Source: Paraburkholderia ferrariae NBRC 106233 | GTDB taxonomy: Bacteria; Pseudomonadota; Gammaproteobacteria; Burkholderiales; Burkholderiaceae | Reading direction: 5' to 3' | Assembly: GCF_000685035.1 (NCBI RefSeq) | Contig: NZ_BAYB01000035.1 | Location: 35,400 to 99,399, forward strand | Length of the DNA stretch: 64,000 nucleotides | In this document: piece after piece, positions 55,866-64,000 of the stretch | How positions within the stretch are numbered: position 1 is the stretch's first letter | How the letters are laid out: each line of letters starts with the position of its first letter | Translations under genes and position numbers: made by a program | The notes under the pieces: generated by a model | What the model saw: only the letters and a program-made list of their open reading frames with translations | What the model was told of the DNA's origin: nothing | Databases searched by the model: none

Positions 55866-57257
55866 ATGCACATCCATATCCTCGGCATCTGCGGTACGTT
55901 CATGGGCGGTCTCGCCGTGCTCGCGCGCAGCGCGGGCCACACCGTGACAGGCTGCGACGCGGGGGTCTATCCGCCGATGAGCACGCAGCTCGAAGCGCAG
56001 GGCATCCGCCTGATCGAGGGCTATGACGCAAGCCAGGTCGAACTGAACCCCGACCTTTACGTGATCGGCAACGTGGTCTCGCGCGGCAATCCGCTGATGG
56101 AGGAGATTCTCAATCGCGGGCTGCCGTACACGTCGGGGCCGCAGTGGCTGGGCGAACACGTGCTGCGCGACAAATGGGTGCTCGCGGTGGCGGGCACGCA
56201 CGGCAAGACCACGACGAGCTCGATGCTCGCCTGGCTGCTGGAAGACGCGGGCCTGAATCCCGGCTTTCTGATCGGCGGCGTGCCGCTCAATTTCGGCGTT
56301 TCGGCGCGGCTCACCGATTCGAGCTTCTTCGTGATCGAAGCCGACGAGTACGACACGGCGTTCTTCGACAAGCGTTCGAAGTTCGTCCATTACCGGCCGC
56401 GCACGGCCGTGCTGAACAACCTCGAATACGATCACGCCGACATCTTCCCCGATCTCGCCGCCATCGAAACGCAGTTCCATCACCTCGTGCGCACGATCCC
56501 GGGCGTGGGCCGCATCGTGACGAACGGCCGCTCGGATGCGCTCGAGCGCGTGCTCGCGCGCGGCGTGTGGAGCGAGGTGGAGCGCTTCGGCGTGGACGGC
56601 GGCTGGCAGGCGCTGCCCGCGGAAGACGGCGTGCCCGTGGACGAGCGTTTCGCCGTCTATCACGACAGCGCGCGCGTGGGCGTGGTGGCGTGGCAGATCC
56701 AGGGCGAGCACAACCGCCAGAACGCGCTGGCCGCGATTGCCGCCGCGCGCAGCGTGGGCGTGCCGCCCGCGCAGGCCGCCCGCTCGCTCGCGGACTTCCG
56801 CAACGTGAAGCGCCGCATGGAAGTGCGCGGCAGCGTGGACGGCGTGACCGTCTACGACGACTTCGCGCACCATCCCACGGCGATCGAAACGACGGTCGCC
56901 GGCCTGCGCACACGCGTGGGCCGTGAAAATACCCGCATCCTCGCCGTGCTGGAGCCGCGCTCGAACACGATGAAGCTCGGCGTGATGAAGGCCCAGTTGC
57001 CGGCAAGCCTCGCCGACGCCGACCTCGTGTTCGGCTACGGCGCGCCGGCCGGCAAGGACGCGCTCGGCTGGGATCTCGCGGGGGCGCTCGCGCCGCTTGG
57101 CGAGAAGGCCCGGGCGTTCCACGATCTCGGTGCGCTGGTGAAGGCGGTGGTGGCCGCCGCCCGTCCCGGCGATCAGGTGCTCGTGATGAGCAACGGCGGC
57201 TTTGGCGGCGTGCATCAGAAGCTGCTGGATGCGCTTTCGGCGCGGAGCGCCACGTGA
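55866..57257 (+). CDS. mpl: UDP-N-acetylmuramate:L-alanyl-gamma-D-glutamyl-meso-diaminopimelate ligase
   Basis: The 463-aa Mur-ligase-family enzyme returns recycled tripeptide to UDP-MurNAc. Start MHIHILGICGTFMGGLAVLA; P-loop VAGTHGKTTTSSMLAW; central EADEYDTAFFDKRSKF; C-terminal VYDDFAHHPTAIETT. A GTG for the next gene overlaps the stop (GTGA). Works in the same recycling route as AmpD at 40.1 kb. Confidence 0.97.
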   Translation: MHIHILGICGTFMGGLAVLARSAGHTVTGCDAGVYPPMSTQLEAQGIRLIEGYDASQVELNPDLYVIGNVVSRGNPLMEEILNRGLPYTSGPQWLGEHVLRDKWVLAVAGTHGKTTTSSMLAWLLEDAGLNPGFLIGGVPLNFGVSARLTDSSFFVIEADEYDTAFFDKRSKFVHYRPRTAVLNNLEYDHADIFPDLAAIETQFHHLVRTIPGVGRIVTNGRSDALERVLARGVWSEVERFGVDGGWQALPAEDGVPVDERFAVYHDSARVGVVAWQIQGEHNRQNALAAIAAARSVGVPPAQAARSLADFRNVKRRMEVRGSVDGVTVYDDFAHHPTAIETTVAGLRTRVGRENTRILAVLEPRSNTMKLGVMKAQLPASLADADLVFGYGAPAGKDALGWDLAGALAPLGEKARAFHDLGALVKAVVAAARPGDQVLVMSNGGFGGVHQKLLDALSARSAT

Positions 57258-57874
57258 TCGTCTATCTGCACGGCTTTCGCTCGTCGCCGCAGTCGTTCAA
57301 GGCGCGGCTGCTCGCAGCGCGCCTCGCCGGGCTCGGCCGCAGTGCCGAATGGCTCTGCCCCATGCTGCCGGTCTCGCCGGCCGAGGCGATCGCGCTGGCC
57401 GAGCGCGAGATTGCCGCGCGCCTGCAAGCGAACGGAAGCGGCGATGCCGGCGATGCCGGTAATGCACGCAAGGCAAGCGAGCGCGTGACGCTGATCGGCA
57501 GCTCGCTCGGCGGCTATTTCGCGACGTATCTCGCGCAAAAGCACGGCTGGCGCGCCGTGCTGCTGAACCCCGCGGTGGTGCCGGACCGCGACCTGTCGAA
57601 GTATCTGGGCGAGCAGCCGCTCTGGCACGGCGGCGGCAGCATCGTCGTCGAACCCCGCCATCTGGACGAGTTGCGCTCGCTCGCTCTCGCGCGCGTGACG
57701 CAGCCCGAACGCTACTGGCTGATCGCCGCGACGGGCGACGAGGTGCTCGACTACCGGGAAATGCTCGCGCACTACCCGGACGTGCCCACGCGGCTGATCG
57801 AGGGCAGCGACCACGGCATCAGCGAATTCGCCGATTACGTCGATGACGTGATCGCATGGTGCGACGCGCCCTGA
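57254..57874 (+). CDS. YqiA-type alpha/beta-hydrolase (UPF0227)
   Basis: The 206-aa esterase-like protein starts at GTG 57254, overlapping mpl. It has VYLHGFRSSPQSFKARLLA, nucleophile elbow LIGSSLGGYFATYLA (GxSxG as GSSLG), and C-terminal DHGISEFADYVDDVIAW with the His. Small acyl-ester hydrolase; substrate unknown. Confidence 0.9.
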   Translation: MIVYLHGFRSSPQSFKARLLAARLAGLGRSAEWLCPMLPVSPAEAIALAEREIAARLQANGSGDAGDAGNARKASERVTLIGSSLGGYFATYLAQKHGWRAVLLNPAVVPDRDLSKYLGEQPLWHGGGSIVVEPRHLDELRSLALARVTQPERYWLIAATGDEVLDYREMLAHYPDVPTRLIEGSDHGISEFADYVDDVIAWCDAP

Positions 57875-58006
57875 CGCGTCGATTCGTCTTCAGGCTTCGC
57901 GCAGCGCGCGCGAACGCCTATATGTATATAGCGCAGCACCGCTTCCGTGCCGGTCTTACGCATGGCACGAGCGGTTCGAGCCAGTCTGAACGAGAGTGAG
58001 TGTTGA

Positions 58007-60118
58007 GTGAACGTTTTCTTTGAGGAATCGGGTAGTTTCAAGGCCGGCAGCGTGCTGTCGCGCCAGGGCGATGCGTTCCAGGTCGAGTTGCCGGGCGGAC
58101 GCCGCGCGAAGGTGCGCGCGAAAGACGTGCTGATCGAATTCGACAAACCCACGGCCGGCGAACTGATGGAGCAGGCGGAAGCCGCCGCGCAGGAGATCGA
58201 CCTCGACTTCCTGTGGGAGTGCGCGCCGGCCGACGAATTCCCGTTCACGGCGCTTGCCGCGGAATACTTCGGCGAGACGTCGGGGGCAACCGAGCGCGCT
58301 TCGCTCGTGCTGCGCCTGCACGGCTCGCCCGTGTACTTTCGCCGCAAGGGGCGCGGCCAGTATCAGCGCGCGCCCGAAGAGCAGCTCAAGATGGCGCTCG
58401 CCTCGCTCGAGCGCAAGCGCCAGCAGGCGCTCGTGCAAGCCGGCTTCGAGGAGGAACTGAAGGCGGCCAAGCTGCCCGAGGCCTTCCAGGGCAAGGCGCT
58501 GGGCCTGCTCACGAAGCCCGACAAGAATTCGATCGAGTACAAGGCGCTGGAAGCCGCCGCGGCCGCACGGGGCATTTCGATGCCGCGCCTGATGCTCGAA
58601 TGCGGCGGCATCGCTTCGCCGCGCGCGCTGCACGAGGCGCGCTTCCTCGCGGAATTCTTCCCGCACGGGACGGGCTTTCCGGCCGTGCAGGTGGGCGTGC
58701 TGCCCGACGATCTGCCCGAGGCGCATGTCGAGGCGTTCTCGATCGACGACGTCACGACCACCGAAATCGACGACGCGTTTTCGATCGAGCATCTGGCCGA
58801 CGGCCGCGTGCGCATCGGCATCCACATCGCGGCGCCGGCGCTCGGCATCCAGCGCGGCGATACGGCGGACACGATCGCGCGCACGCGCCTTTCGACGGTC
58901 TACATGCCCGGCGACAAGATCACGATGCTGCCCGACGATTTCGTCGATGCGTTCACGCTCAAGGAAGGCGGCCTGCGCCCGGCGCTCTCGCTGTATTCCA
59001 TCGTGAACCGCGAGACCCAGGAGATCGTGGCCACCGAAACGCGCGCTGAGCGCGTGTTCGTGAAGAACAACCTGCGCCACAACACGCTCGACGAACTCGT
59101 GACCGAAGAGACGCTGGCGGCCGGCACGGGCGAGTACCCGCACAAGGACGACATCGCCGTGCTGTGGCCGTTCGCGCAGGCGCTCTTCGAGAAGCGCCAG
59201 CAGGCGCGCGCCGGCTACGGTCTGCGCCGCGAAGTGCAGCGCAACACCGACTTCAACTTCTACGTGGACGGCGAGCACGTCACGATCACGCCGCGCCGCC
59301 GCGGCTCGCCGCTCGACACGATTGTCGCGGAGCTGGCGATTCTCGCGAATTCGACGTGGGGCGCTTTCCTGCACGACCACGGCGTGCCGGGCATCTACCG
59401 CTCGCAGCGCGCGTTCGGCGCCCCGAGCGGCCCGAAGCGCACGCGCATGCAGACCACGGCCGCGCCGCACGAGGGCCTGGGCGTTGCGCAGTATGCCTGG
59501 AGCACTTCGCCGCTGCGCCGCTACGTCGATCTCGTGAACCAGTGGCAATTGCTCGCGTGCGTGGAGCACGGCGTCGCGGCCAAGCTCGCCGCGCCGTTCA
59601 AGCCCAAGGACGCCGACCTGTTCGCCGTCGTGCAGGGCTTCGACGAAACCTACACGGCCTACGCCGACCACCAGCGCCGCATGGAGTACTTCTGGTGCCT
59701 GCGCTGGCTCAAGCAGGAGAACCGCCGGGAGTTCGCGGCGACGGTCATCAAGGACGATCTCGTGCGCTTCGAGGAAGTGCCGCTCATCATGCACGTGCCC
59801 GCGCTTGGCGTGCACGCGCGCGGCACGCGCGTGCTGCTCGAGGTGATGTCGATCGACGAGCTGACTATCGAGGCTTCGGTGCGCATGCTGCGCGTGCTCG
59901 ACGCGCCCGTCGTGACGAGCGGGGCCGAAGAAGAGGAAGCGGGCGAGGACGAAGAGCTGATCGAAGCCACGGAAGAATCGGCTGAGAGCGAAGCCGAGGC
60001 GCTGGCCGAATCCGATGCCGGCGCTGCCGAGGCTGAGGCCGAGGGGGAAGCCGGCGAGGGCGAGGCCGGCGGCGAGGAAATCCAGCAGTCGCAGCACGCA
60101 GCGGAGACCGGTGAATGA
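58007..60118 (+). CDS. RNB-domain exoribonuclease (RNase II/R family)
   Basis: A 703-aa 3'-5' exoribonuclease from GTG 58007. An N-terminal region (to about 250) precedes the RNB catalytic core IDDVTTTEIDDAFSIEHLADG with the metal-binding Asp residues, GIHIAAPALGIQRGD, then YRSQRAFG and YAWSTSPLRRYVDLVNQWQL. The C-terminal ~60 residues are an extremely Glu/Ala-rich acidic tail. The stop overlaps the aroE start by 4 bp. Confidence 0.94.
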   Translation: MNVFFEESGSFKAGSVLSRQGDAFQVELPGGRRAKVRAKDVLIEFDKPTAGELMEQAEAAAQEIDLDFLWECAPADEFPFTALAAEYFGETSGATERASLVLRLHGSPVYFRRKGRGQYQRAPEEQLKMALASLERKRQQALVQAGFEEELKAAKLPEAFQGKALGLLTKPDKNSIEYKALEAAAAARGISMPRLMLECGGIASPRALHEARFLAEFFPHGTGFPAVQVGVLPDDLPEAHVEAFSIDDVTTTEIDDAFSIEHLADGRVRIGIHIAAPALGIQRGDTADTIARTRLSTVYMPGDKITMLPDDFVDAFTLKEGGLRPALSLYSIVNRETQEIVATETRAERVFVKNNLRHNTLDELVTEETLAAGTGEYPHKDDIAVLWPFAQALFEKRQQARAGYGLRREVQRNTDFNFYVDGEHVTITPRRRGSPLDTIVAELAILANSTWGAFLHDHGVPGIYRSQRAFGAPSGPKRTRMQTTAAPHEGLGVAQYAWSTSPLRRYVDLVNQWQLLACVEHGVAAKLAAPFKPKDADLFAVVQGFDETYTAYADHQRRMEYFWCLRWLKQENRREFAATVIKDDLVRFEEVPLIMHVPALGVHARGTRVLLEVMSIDELTIEASVRMLRVLDAPVVTSGAEEEEAGEDEELIEATEESAESEAEALAESDAGAAEAEAEGEAGEGEAGGEEIQQSQHAAETGE

Positions 60119-60993
60119 GTGCCGCGACGCCCGTCGATGAGACCGCTCTCGCGGCCGACCGCTATGCCGTGATCGGCAACCCGATCGCGCACAGCAAGTC
60201 GCCGCTCATCCACGCGCAGTTCGCGCGCCAGACGGGCGAGCACATCGATTACGGGCGCCTGCTTGCGCCGCTCGACGGCTTCGTTGCCGAAGTGAACGCG
60301 TTTCGGGCCGCGGGCGGCCGCGGCATGAACGTGACCGTGCCGTTCAAGCTCGAAGCCCACGCGCTCGCGCACCGGCTCTCGCCGCGCGCTGCGGCGGCGG
60401 GCGCGGTGAACACGCTGCGCTTCGACGCCGAGGGCATCTTCGGCGACAACACCGACGGCTTCGGTCTCGTGCGCGACATCGAATCGAACCTGGGCGTGGC
60501 CCTGAAGGGCGCACGCGTGCTGCTGCTCGGCGCGGGCGGTGCGGCGCGCGGCGTGGTGTTGCCGATGCTCGAGCGCGGCCCGCGCGAGATCACCATCGTG
60601 AACCGCACGGCCGCGAAGGCGCACGACCTGATCGGCCAGTTCGCCGCGGCGGCGGCCGAGGCAGGCTGCCTCCTCAACGGCGGCGGTCCGCACGCGATTG
60701 ACCCAAGCCCCTACGACGTGATCGTCAACGCGACGGCGGGCAGCCTCGACGCCACGCTGCCCGAGTGCGACGAGCGCGCGTTCGGCACGGGCACGCTCGC
60801 CTACGACATGATGTACGGCGCGCAGCCCACCGTCTTCATGCGGCACGCGCAGTCGCTGGGCGCGCGCGCGGCGGACGGCCTCGGCATGCTGGTCGAGCAG
60901 GCCGCCGAATCGTTCTACGTGTGGCGCGGCGTGCGTCCCGACAGCGCGCCGGTGCTGGCCGCGCTGCGCGCGCAACTCGCGGCGCAGGGCTGA
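60115..60993 (+). CDS. aroE: Shikimate dehydrogenase
   Basis: A 292-aa NADP-dependent enzyme. Motifs: AVIGNPIAHSKSPLIHAQF, MNVTVPFKLEAH, NTLRFDAEGIFGDNTDGFG, LLLGAGGAARGVVLPML, and DMMYGAQPTVFM. The ATGA overlap with the RNB gene implies coupled translation; the cell-wall transglycosylase follows. Confidence 0.97.
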   Translation: MSAATPVDETALAADRYAVIGNPIAHSKSPLIHAQFARQTGEHIDYGRLLAPLDGFVAEVNAFRAAGGRGMNVTVPFKLEAHALAHRLSPRAAAAGAVNTLRFDAEGIFGDNTDGFGLVRDIESNLGVALKGARVLLLGAGGAARGVVLPMLERGPREITIVNRTAAKAHDLIGQFAAAAAEAGCLLNGGGPHAIDPSPYDVIVNATAGSLDATLPECDERAFGTGTLAYDMMYGAQPTVFMRHAQSLGARAADGLGMLVEQAAESFYVWRGVRPDSAPVLAALRAQLAAQG

Positions 60994-61034
60994 CGCGCCG
61001 CATCGTGCGCACCGCACCGACGCGCAAGGCGGCG

Positions 61035-61757
61035 ATGCCGGGCCAGGAGGCCGCGCGGCGCCCGGGCGCGCTGCGCTGGCTCGCGTACGCGGGCTCGGTC
61101 TTCGCCATCGCGTGGATCGCGCTGCAGGTCTTCTACTTCGCGCAGATCGCCTTGTGGAACTTCGTCGATCCGCAATCGACGGCCTTCATGCGTACCGACG
61201 AAGCGCAACTGGGCGCCGGCCATCCCGGTTTCTCGATCCAGCACCAGTGGGTGCCGTACGAGCAGATTTCGCGCAATCTCAAGCGCGCGATCATCGCCTC
61301 CGAGGACGCGAATTTCGTCAACAACAACGGCTACGAGACCGATGCGATCCTGCAGGCGTGGGAGAAGAACAAGCAGCGCGGGCACATCGTGCGCGGCGGT
61401 TCGACGATCACCCAGCAACTCGCCCGCAACCTGTTCCTGTCCCGCGAGAAAAGCTATATCCGCAAGGGGCAGGAACTCATCATCACGTGGATGCTGGAGA
61501 CGCTGCTCGACAAGGAGCGCATCTTCGAGATCTACCTGAATTCGGTGGAGTGGGGCAACGGCGTGTATGGCGCCGAGGCCGCCGCGCATTACTACTACGG
61601 CACCCCGGCCGCGAAGCTCACGGCCTGGCAGGCGGCGCGCCTTGCCGTCATGCTGCCGCGCCCCAAGTACTTCGACGATCATCGCAATTCGCCCTATCTC
61701 GCCCAGCGCGCTGCCGTGATCGCGCGGCGCATGGGCGCCGCCGAACTGCCGCATTGA
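61035..61757 (+). CDS. mtgA: Monofunctional biosynthetic peptidoglycan transglycosylase
   Basis: The 240-aa GT51 enzyme polymerises lipid II. One N-terminal membrane helix (YAGSVFAIAWIALQVFYFAQ) is followed by IIASEDANFVNNNGYETDAI (catalytic Glu), RGGSTITQQLARNLFLS, and IYLNSVEWGNGVYGAEAAAH. A GTG at 61005 would add ten residues; ATG 61035 has AAGGCGG upstream. Confidence 0.95.
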   Translation: MPGQEAARRPGALRWLAYAGSVFAIAWIALQVFYFAQIALWNFVDPQSTAFMRTDEAQLGAGHPGFSIQHQWVPYEQISRNLKRAIIASEDANFVNNNGYETDAILQAWEKNKQRGHIVRGGSTITQQLARNLFLSREKSYIRKGQELIITWMLETLLDKERIFEIYLNSVEWGNGVYGAEAAAHYYYGTPAAKLTAWQAARLAVMLPRPKYFDDHRNSPYLAQRAAVIARRMGAAELPH

Positions 61758-61796
61758 CGGCGGCAGGTGCGGGTTCCTGTGGCGGAGTCGGCGTAA

Positions 61797-61836
61797 AAAA
61801 AACGCCGGACTTTCGATCGCTCCGGCGCTTCTTCTG
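61797..61836. terminator. Bidirectional terminator between mtgA and queF
   Basis: CGCCGGA / TCCGGCG stem with A8 before and CTTCTTCT after, between convergent genes; polar preference for queF on the minus strand. Confidence 0.75.
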
Positions 61837-61857
61837 TCATCCCCTTGCAACTTCGCT

Positions 61858-62682
61858 TTACTGGCGCGCGAGCCGCGCGTTATCCGGCATCGGCATGTTG
61901 AAGTTGGTGCGAAACGGATTGATGTCGAGCCCGCCGCGGCGCGTGTAGCGCGCGTACACGGCGAGGCGGTCCGGCTTGCACGCTTTCATGATGTCCACGA
62001 ACATGCGCTCCGCACACTGCTCGTGAAAGCCCGTGTGATTGCGGTACGAGATGATGTAGCGCAACAGGCCCGCCTGGTCGATCTGCGGCCCCACGTAGTG
62101 AATCTGCACGCTGCCCCAGTCGGGCTGGCCCGTCACGGGGCAGTTCGACTTCAGCAGGTTCGAGTACAGCGTCTCTTCCACCGGCACTTCGCCGACGGCT
62201 GCGGTGAGGAGCGTGGCGTCGGGGTGATAGACCTCGGCGTCCAGATCGAGACGGTCGAGCGAGAGACCTTCGAATTCTTCGAACGCGATCTTGCCGAAGG
62301 CGCCGGGCTGTTCGAGCCGCACCGCCACCGTGGCGCCGCACGCCGCCGAGATATCGCGCTTGAGCGTGTCGCGCACGGTGTCCACGGAGTCGAACGGCGT
62401 CTGCGCAAACGAGCCCAGATAGAGCTTGAACGACTTCGATTCGACGATGTTGGGCGAATCGGCGGGAATGAAGAACGTTGCGATGGCGATCTGCGGCTTG
62501 CCGCGCGCGTTGAGCCACGAAAGCTCGTAGGCGTTCCAGATATCGGTGCCGAAGAAGGGCAGTTGCGCGCCGATGCCGATCGCTTCGCGCGCGCCCACGC
62601 GCGGGATCGGGAACAGCAGCGAGGCGTCGTACTGTTCGGTGTAGGCGGCGGGCTTGCCGAGCGGGGAGTGTTCGAGAGTCAT
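61858..62682 (-). CDS. queF: NADPH-dependent 7-cyano-7-deazaguanine reductase
   Basis: A 274-aa two-domain (YqcD/QueF-long) enzyme reducing preQ0 to preQ1 in queuosine synthesis. Catalytic Cys in LKSNCPVTGQPDWGSVQIHY; QueF motif ESKSFKLYLGSFAQTPFDS; HEQCAERMFVDIMKACKPD and RYTRRGGLDINPFRTN. It overlaps the upstream 5'-nucleotidase gene by 4 bp. Confidence 0.97.
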   Translation of the reverse strand: MTLEHSPLGKPAAYTEQYDASLLFPIPRVGAREAIGIGAQLPFFGTDIWNAYELSWLNARGKPQIAIATFFIPADSPNIVESKSFKLYLGSFAQTPFDSVDTVRDTLKRDISAACGATVAVRLEQPGAFGKIAFEEFEGLSLDRLDLDAEVYHPDATLLTAAVGEVPVEETLYSNLLKSNCPVTGQPDWGSVQIHYVGPQIDQAGLLRYIISYRNHTGFHEQCAERMFVDIMKACKPDRLAVYARYTRRGGLDINPFRTNFNMPMPDNARLARQ

Positions 62683-63605
62683 GATGCGCTGGTTACGGTT
62701 GCTGCGTTGTTCGCCACGCCGCCGGCCACGTGCCCGGTCGCCGTGACCGAGCGTGCCGATTCGCAGTGGCGGATCTGGTCGTCGAAGAAAAAGTCGGGTT
62801 CGAACTCGCGCAGGAACGGGCCTTTGTCGAGTCCGCCCAGAAACATCGCTTCGTCGATTTCGATGTTCCAGGCCATCAGCGTGCGGATCGCGCGTTCGTG
62901 CGCCGGCGCGGAGCGCGCGGTCACGAGTGCGGTGCGGATGCGCATTTGCGCATTGGCGTCCGCGAGCTTCTGCAGGCGGTGCAGTGCTTCGAGCAGGGGC
63001 TTGAGCGGCCCTTGCGCGAGCGGCAGATCGCGGTTGTCGCGCTCGTGGCTCACGAAGGCGGAAAGGCCCTCATGCTGGAAGATCTGCTCGGCTTCGTCGG
63101 AAAACAGCACGGCATCGCCGTCGAACGCGATGCGAATCTCGTTCGCGTTGCGTCCCGCTATTGTCGCCGATTCCGGAAAGACGCGCGCGGCGGGAAAGCC
63201 GGCGGCCAGCGCGCTGCGCACGTCGTCCTGATTCGCGGACAGAAAGAGCGACGCGTTGAGCGGCTTGAGATAAGCCCACGGCGAGCGCCCGCGCGTGAAC
63301 ACGCCGCGCTCGACGTCGTTCAGGCCGTGTTCGCGGCACGAGCTGAAAGTGCGCAGGCCGCTGATCGGATCGCTGCGCGAGAGGATCACCACCTCCACGT
63401 GGCGCGCGCCGTTGTTCAGCGCGAGCAGCTTGCGGATCAGCGCAAACGCGACGCCGGGCTGCGCGGGCACGGTGAGGCGCTCGCGCTGGAGCGCCTCGTA
63501 GGTCGCGAGGTCGCCGGTCTCGAACACGCGGTTTTCCTCTTCGAAATCGAAGAGCGCGCGCGACGAGATGGCTACCACGAGTTTGTCGGAGAGCGAAACA
63601 CCCAC
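62679..63605 (-). CDS. 5'-nucleotidase (PF06189 family)
   Basis: A 308-aa cytosolic nucleotidase. Motifs: VVAISSRALFDFEEENRVFE, VEVVILSRSDPISGLRTFSS, SLFLSANQDDVRSALAAGF, and RIAFDGDAVLFSDEAEQIF with Asp residues of the HAD-like core. Located between the ilvA and queF genes, as in many Burkholderia genomes. Confidence 0.92.
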   Translation of the reverse strand: MGVSLSDKLVVAISSRALFDFEEENRVFETGDLATYEALQRERLTVPAQPGVAFALIRKLLALNNGARHVEVVILSRSDPISGLRTFSSCREHGLNDVERGVFTRGRSPWAYLKPLNASLFLSANQDDVRSALAAGFPAARVFPESATIAGRNANEIRIAFDGDAVLFSDEAEQIFQHEGLSAFVSHERDNRDLPLAQGPLKPLLEALHRLQKLADANAQMRIRTALVTARSAPAHERAIRTLMAWNIEIDEAMFLGGLDKGPFLREFEPDFFFDDQIRHCESARSVTATGHVAGGVANNAATVTSAS

Positions 63606-63623
63606 GGTTGCTTTCCCTTTCCT

Positions 63624-64000
63624 TCAGCCGAGGAACAATCGATAGGCCGGATTGTGCGTCTCTTCCCAGTGCGGATAGCCGAGCGTGGCGAGAAAGCGCC
63701 CGAACTCCGCGTCGTCCGCCGCCGGCACCTGGATGCCCACCAGGATCGAACTGTAGTCCGCCCCCTGGTTGCGGTAGTGGAACAGGCTGATGTTCCAGTC
63801 CGGCGCCATCGACGAGAGAAAGCGCATCAGCGCCCCCGGGCGCTCCGGAAACGCGAAGCGGAACAGCCGCTCGTCGTGCGCCAGCGGCGAGCGCCCGCCC
63901 ACCATGTAGCGGACGTGCTGCTTGGCGAGTTCGTCGCCCGTCAGGTCCACCGTCGGGAAGCCGTGCGAGACGAACGCCTGCGCGATCTGCGCCGATTCGC
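63624..64000 (-). CDS. ilvA: Threonine ammonia-lyase, biosynthetic (C-terminal part)
   Basis: The 3' end of a gene that continues beyond the right edge. The visible ~125 residues are the regulatory ACT-like domain: AQAFVSHGFPTVDLTGDEL, RYMVGGRSPLAHDERLF, RFAFPERPGALMRFLSSM and ISLFHYRNQGADYSSIL. This is the isoleucine-sensing part of IlvA. Confidence 0.93.
   Translation of the reverse strand, partial: ESAQIAQAFVSHGFPTVDLTGDELAKQHVRYMVGGRSPLAHDERLFRFAFPERPGALMRFLSSMAPDWNISLFHYRNQGADYSSILVGIQVPAADDAEFGRFLATLGYPHWEETHNPAYRLFLG

Overview
The window reads as a primary-chromosome segment of a Burkholderiaceae bacterium (Burkholderia / Paraburkholderia / Caballeronia type). The evidence is high GC, the gene order coaE-pilD-pilC-pilB, the block ispB / rplU-rpmA-obgE-proB / rppH / proS / ffh / ampD / nrdAB / accBC-aroQ, and family-typical protein lengths. 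Species cannot be fixed from sequence alone.

Layout. (1) 1-5.7 kb, core, minus strand: coaE, prepilin peptidase, type IV pilus/type II secretion inner-membrane protein and ATPase, and a CBS-domain CorC/HlyC-type membrane protein. (2) 5739-27793: a ~22-kb genomic island in the 3' end of a tRNA-Pro(CGG) gene, bounded by 33-bp perfect direct repeats, with a tyrosine integrase beside the intact tRNA. (3) 27.8-64 kb, core: isoprenoid, ribosomal, GTPase, proline, RNA-decay, proS, purine salvage, SRP, peptidoglycan recycling, ribonucleotide reductase, nucleoid protein, fatty-acid initiation (accBC), shikimate (aroQ, aroE), mpl, RNB exonuclease, mtgA, queF, 5'-nucleotidase and the 3' end of ilvA.

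The island is a mosaic. Its left end has a small HTH protein under a consensus promoter overlapped by a perfect palindrome, a two-TM protein with a GAF-like C terminus, a frameshifted gene and an unknown 335-aa protein. The centre has an AlpA-type regulator, a 60-aa ORF and a 653-aa Toprim/primase-RepA-like ATPase in a tightly overlapping cluster, followed by a dense group of TTTGTCGCG iterons that may be its replication origin. Next come transposase and WYL-regulator debris, a decayed orphan CRISPR array of type I-E-like repeats with an AT-rich leader, and ~1.2 kb of apparently non-coding GC-rich sequence that may be structured RNA. An XRE repressor region follows, with three CTACGA-N3-TCGTAG palindromes and minus-strand genes for small membrane-associated proteins. 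The right part carries two lipoprotein genes, an orphan CcdA-like antitoxin, a cREC-domain protein, an HhH-GPD-like protein, a relaxase-tail remnant, two broken copies of a DUF4160/DUF2442-type pair (one split by an IS5-family element with a CTAG duplication), and the integrase.

No capsid genes, intact relaxase or cas genes are present. The island therefore looks like a self-integrating, possibly self-replicating satellite-type element that depends on other elements for transfer. The most unusual points are the orphan CRISPR relic, the iteron cluster, the shared-operator region, the non-coding tract and the duplicated broken DUF4160/DUF2442 pair.
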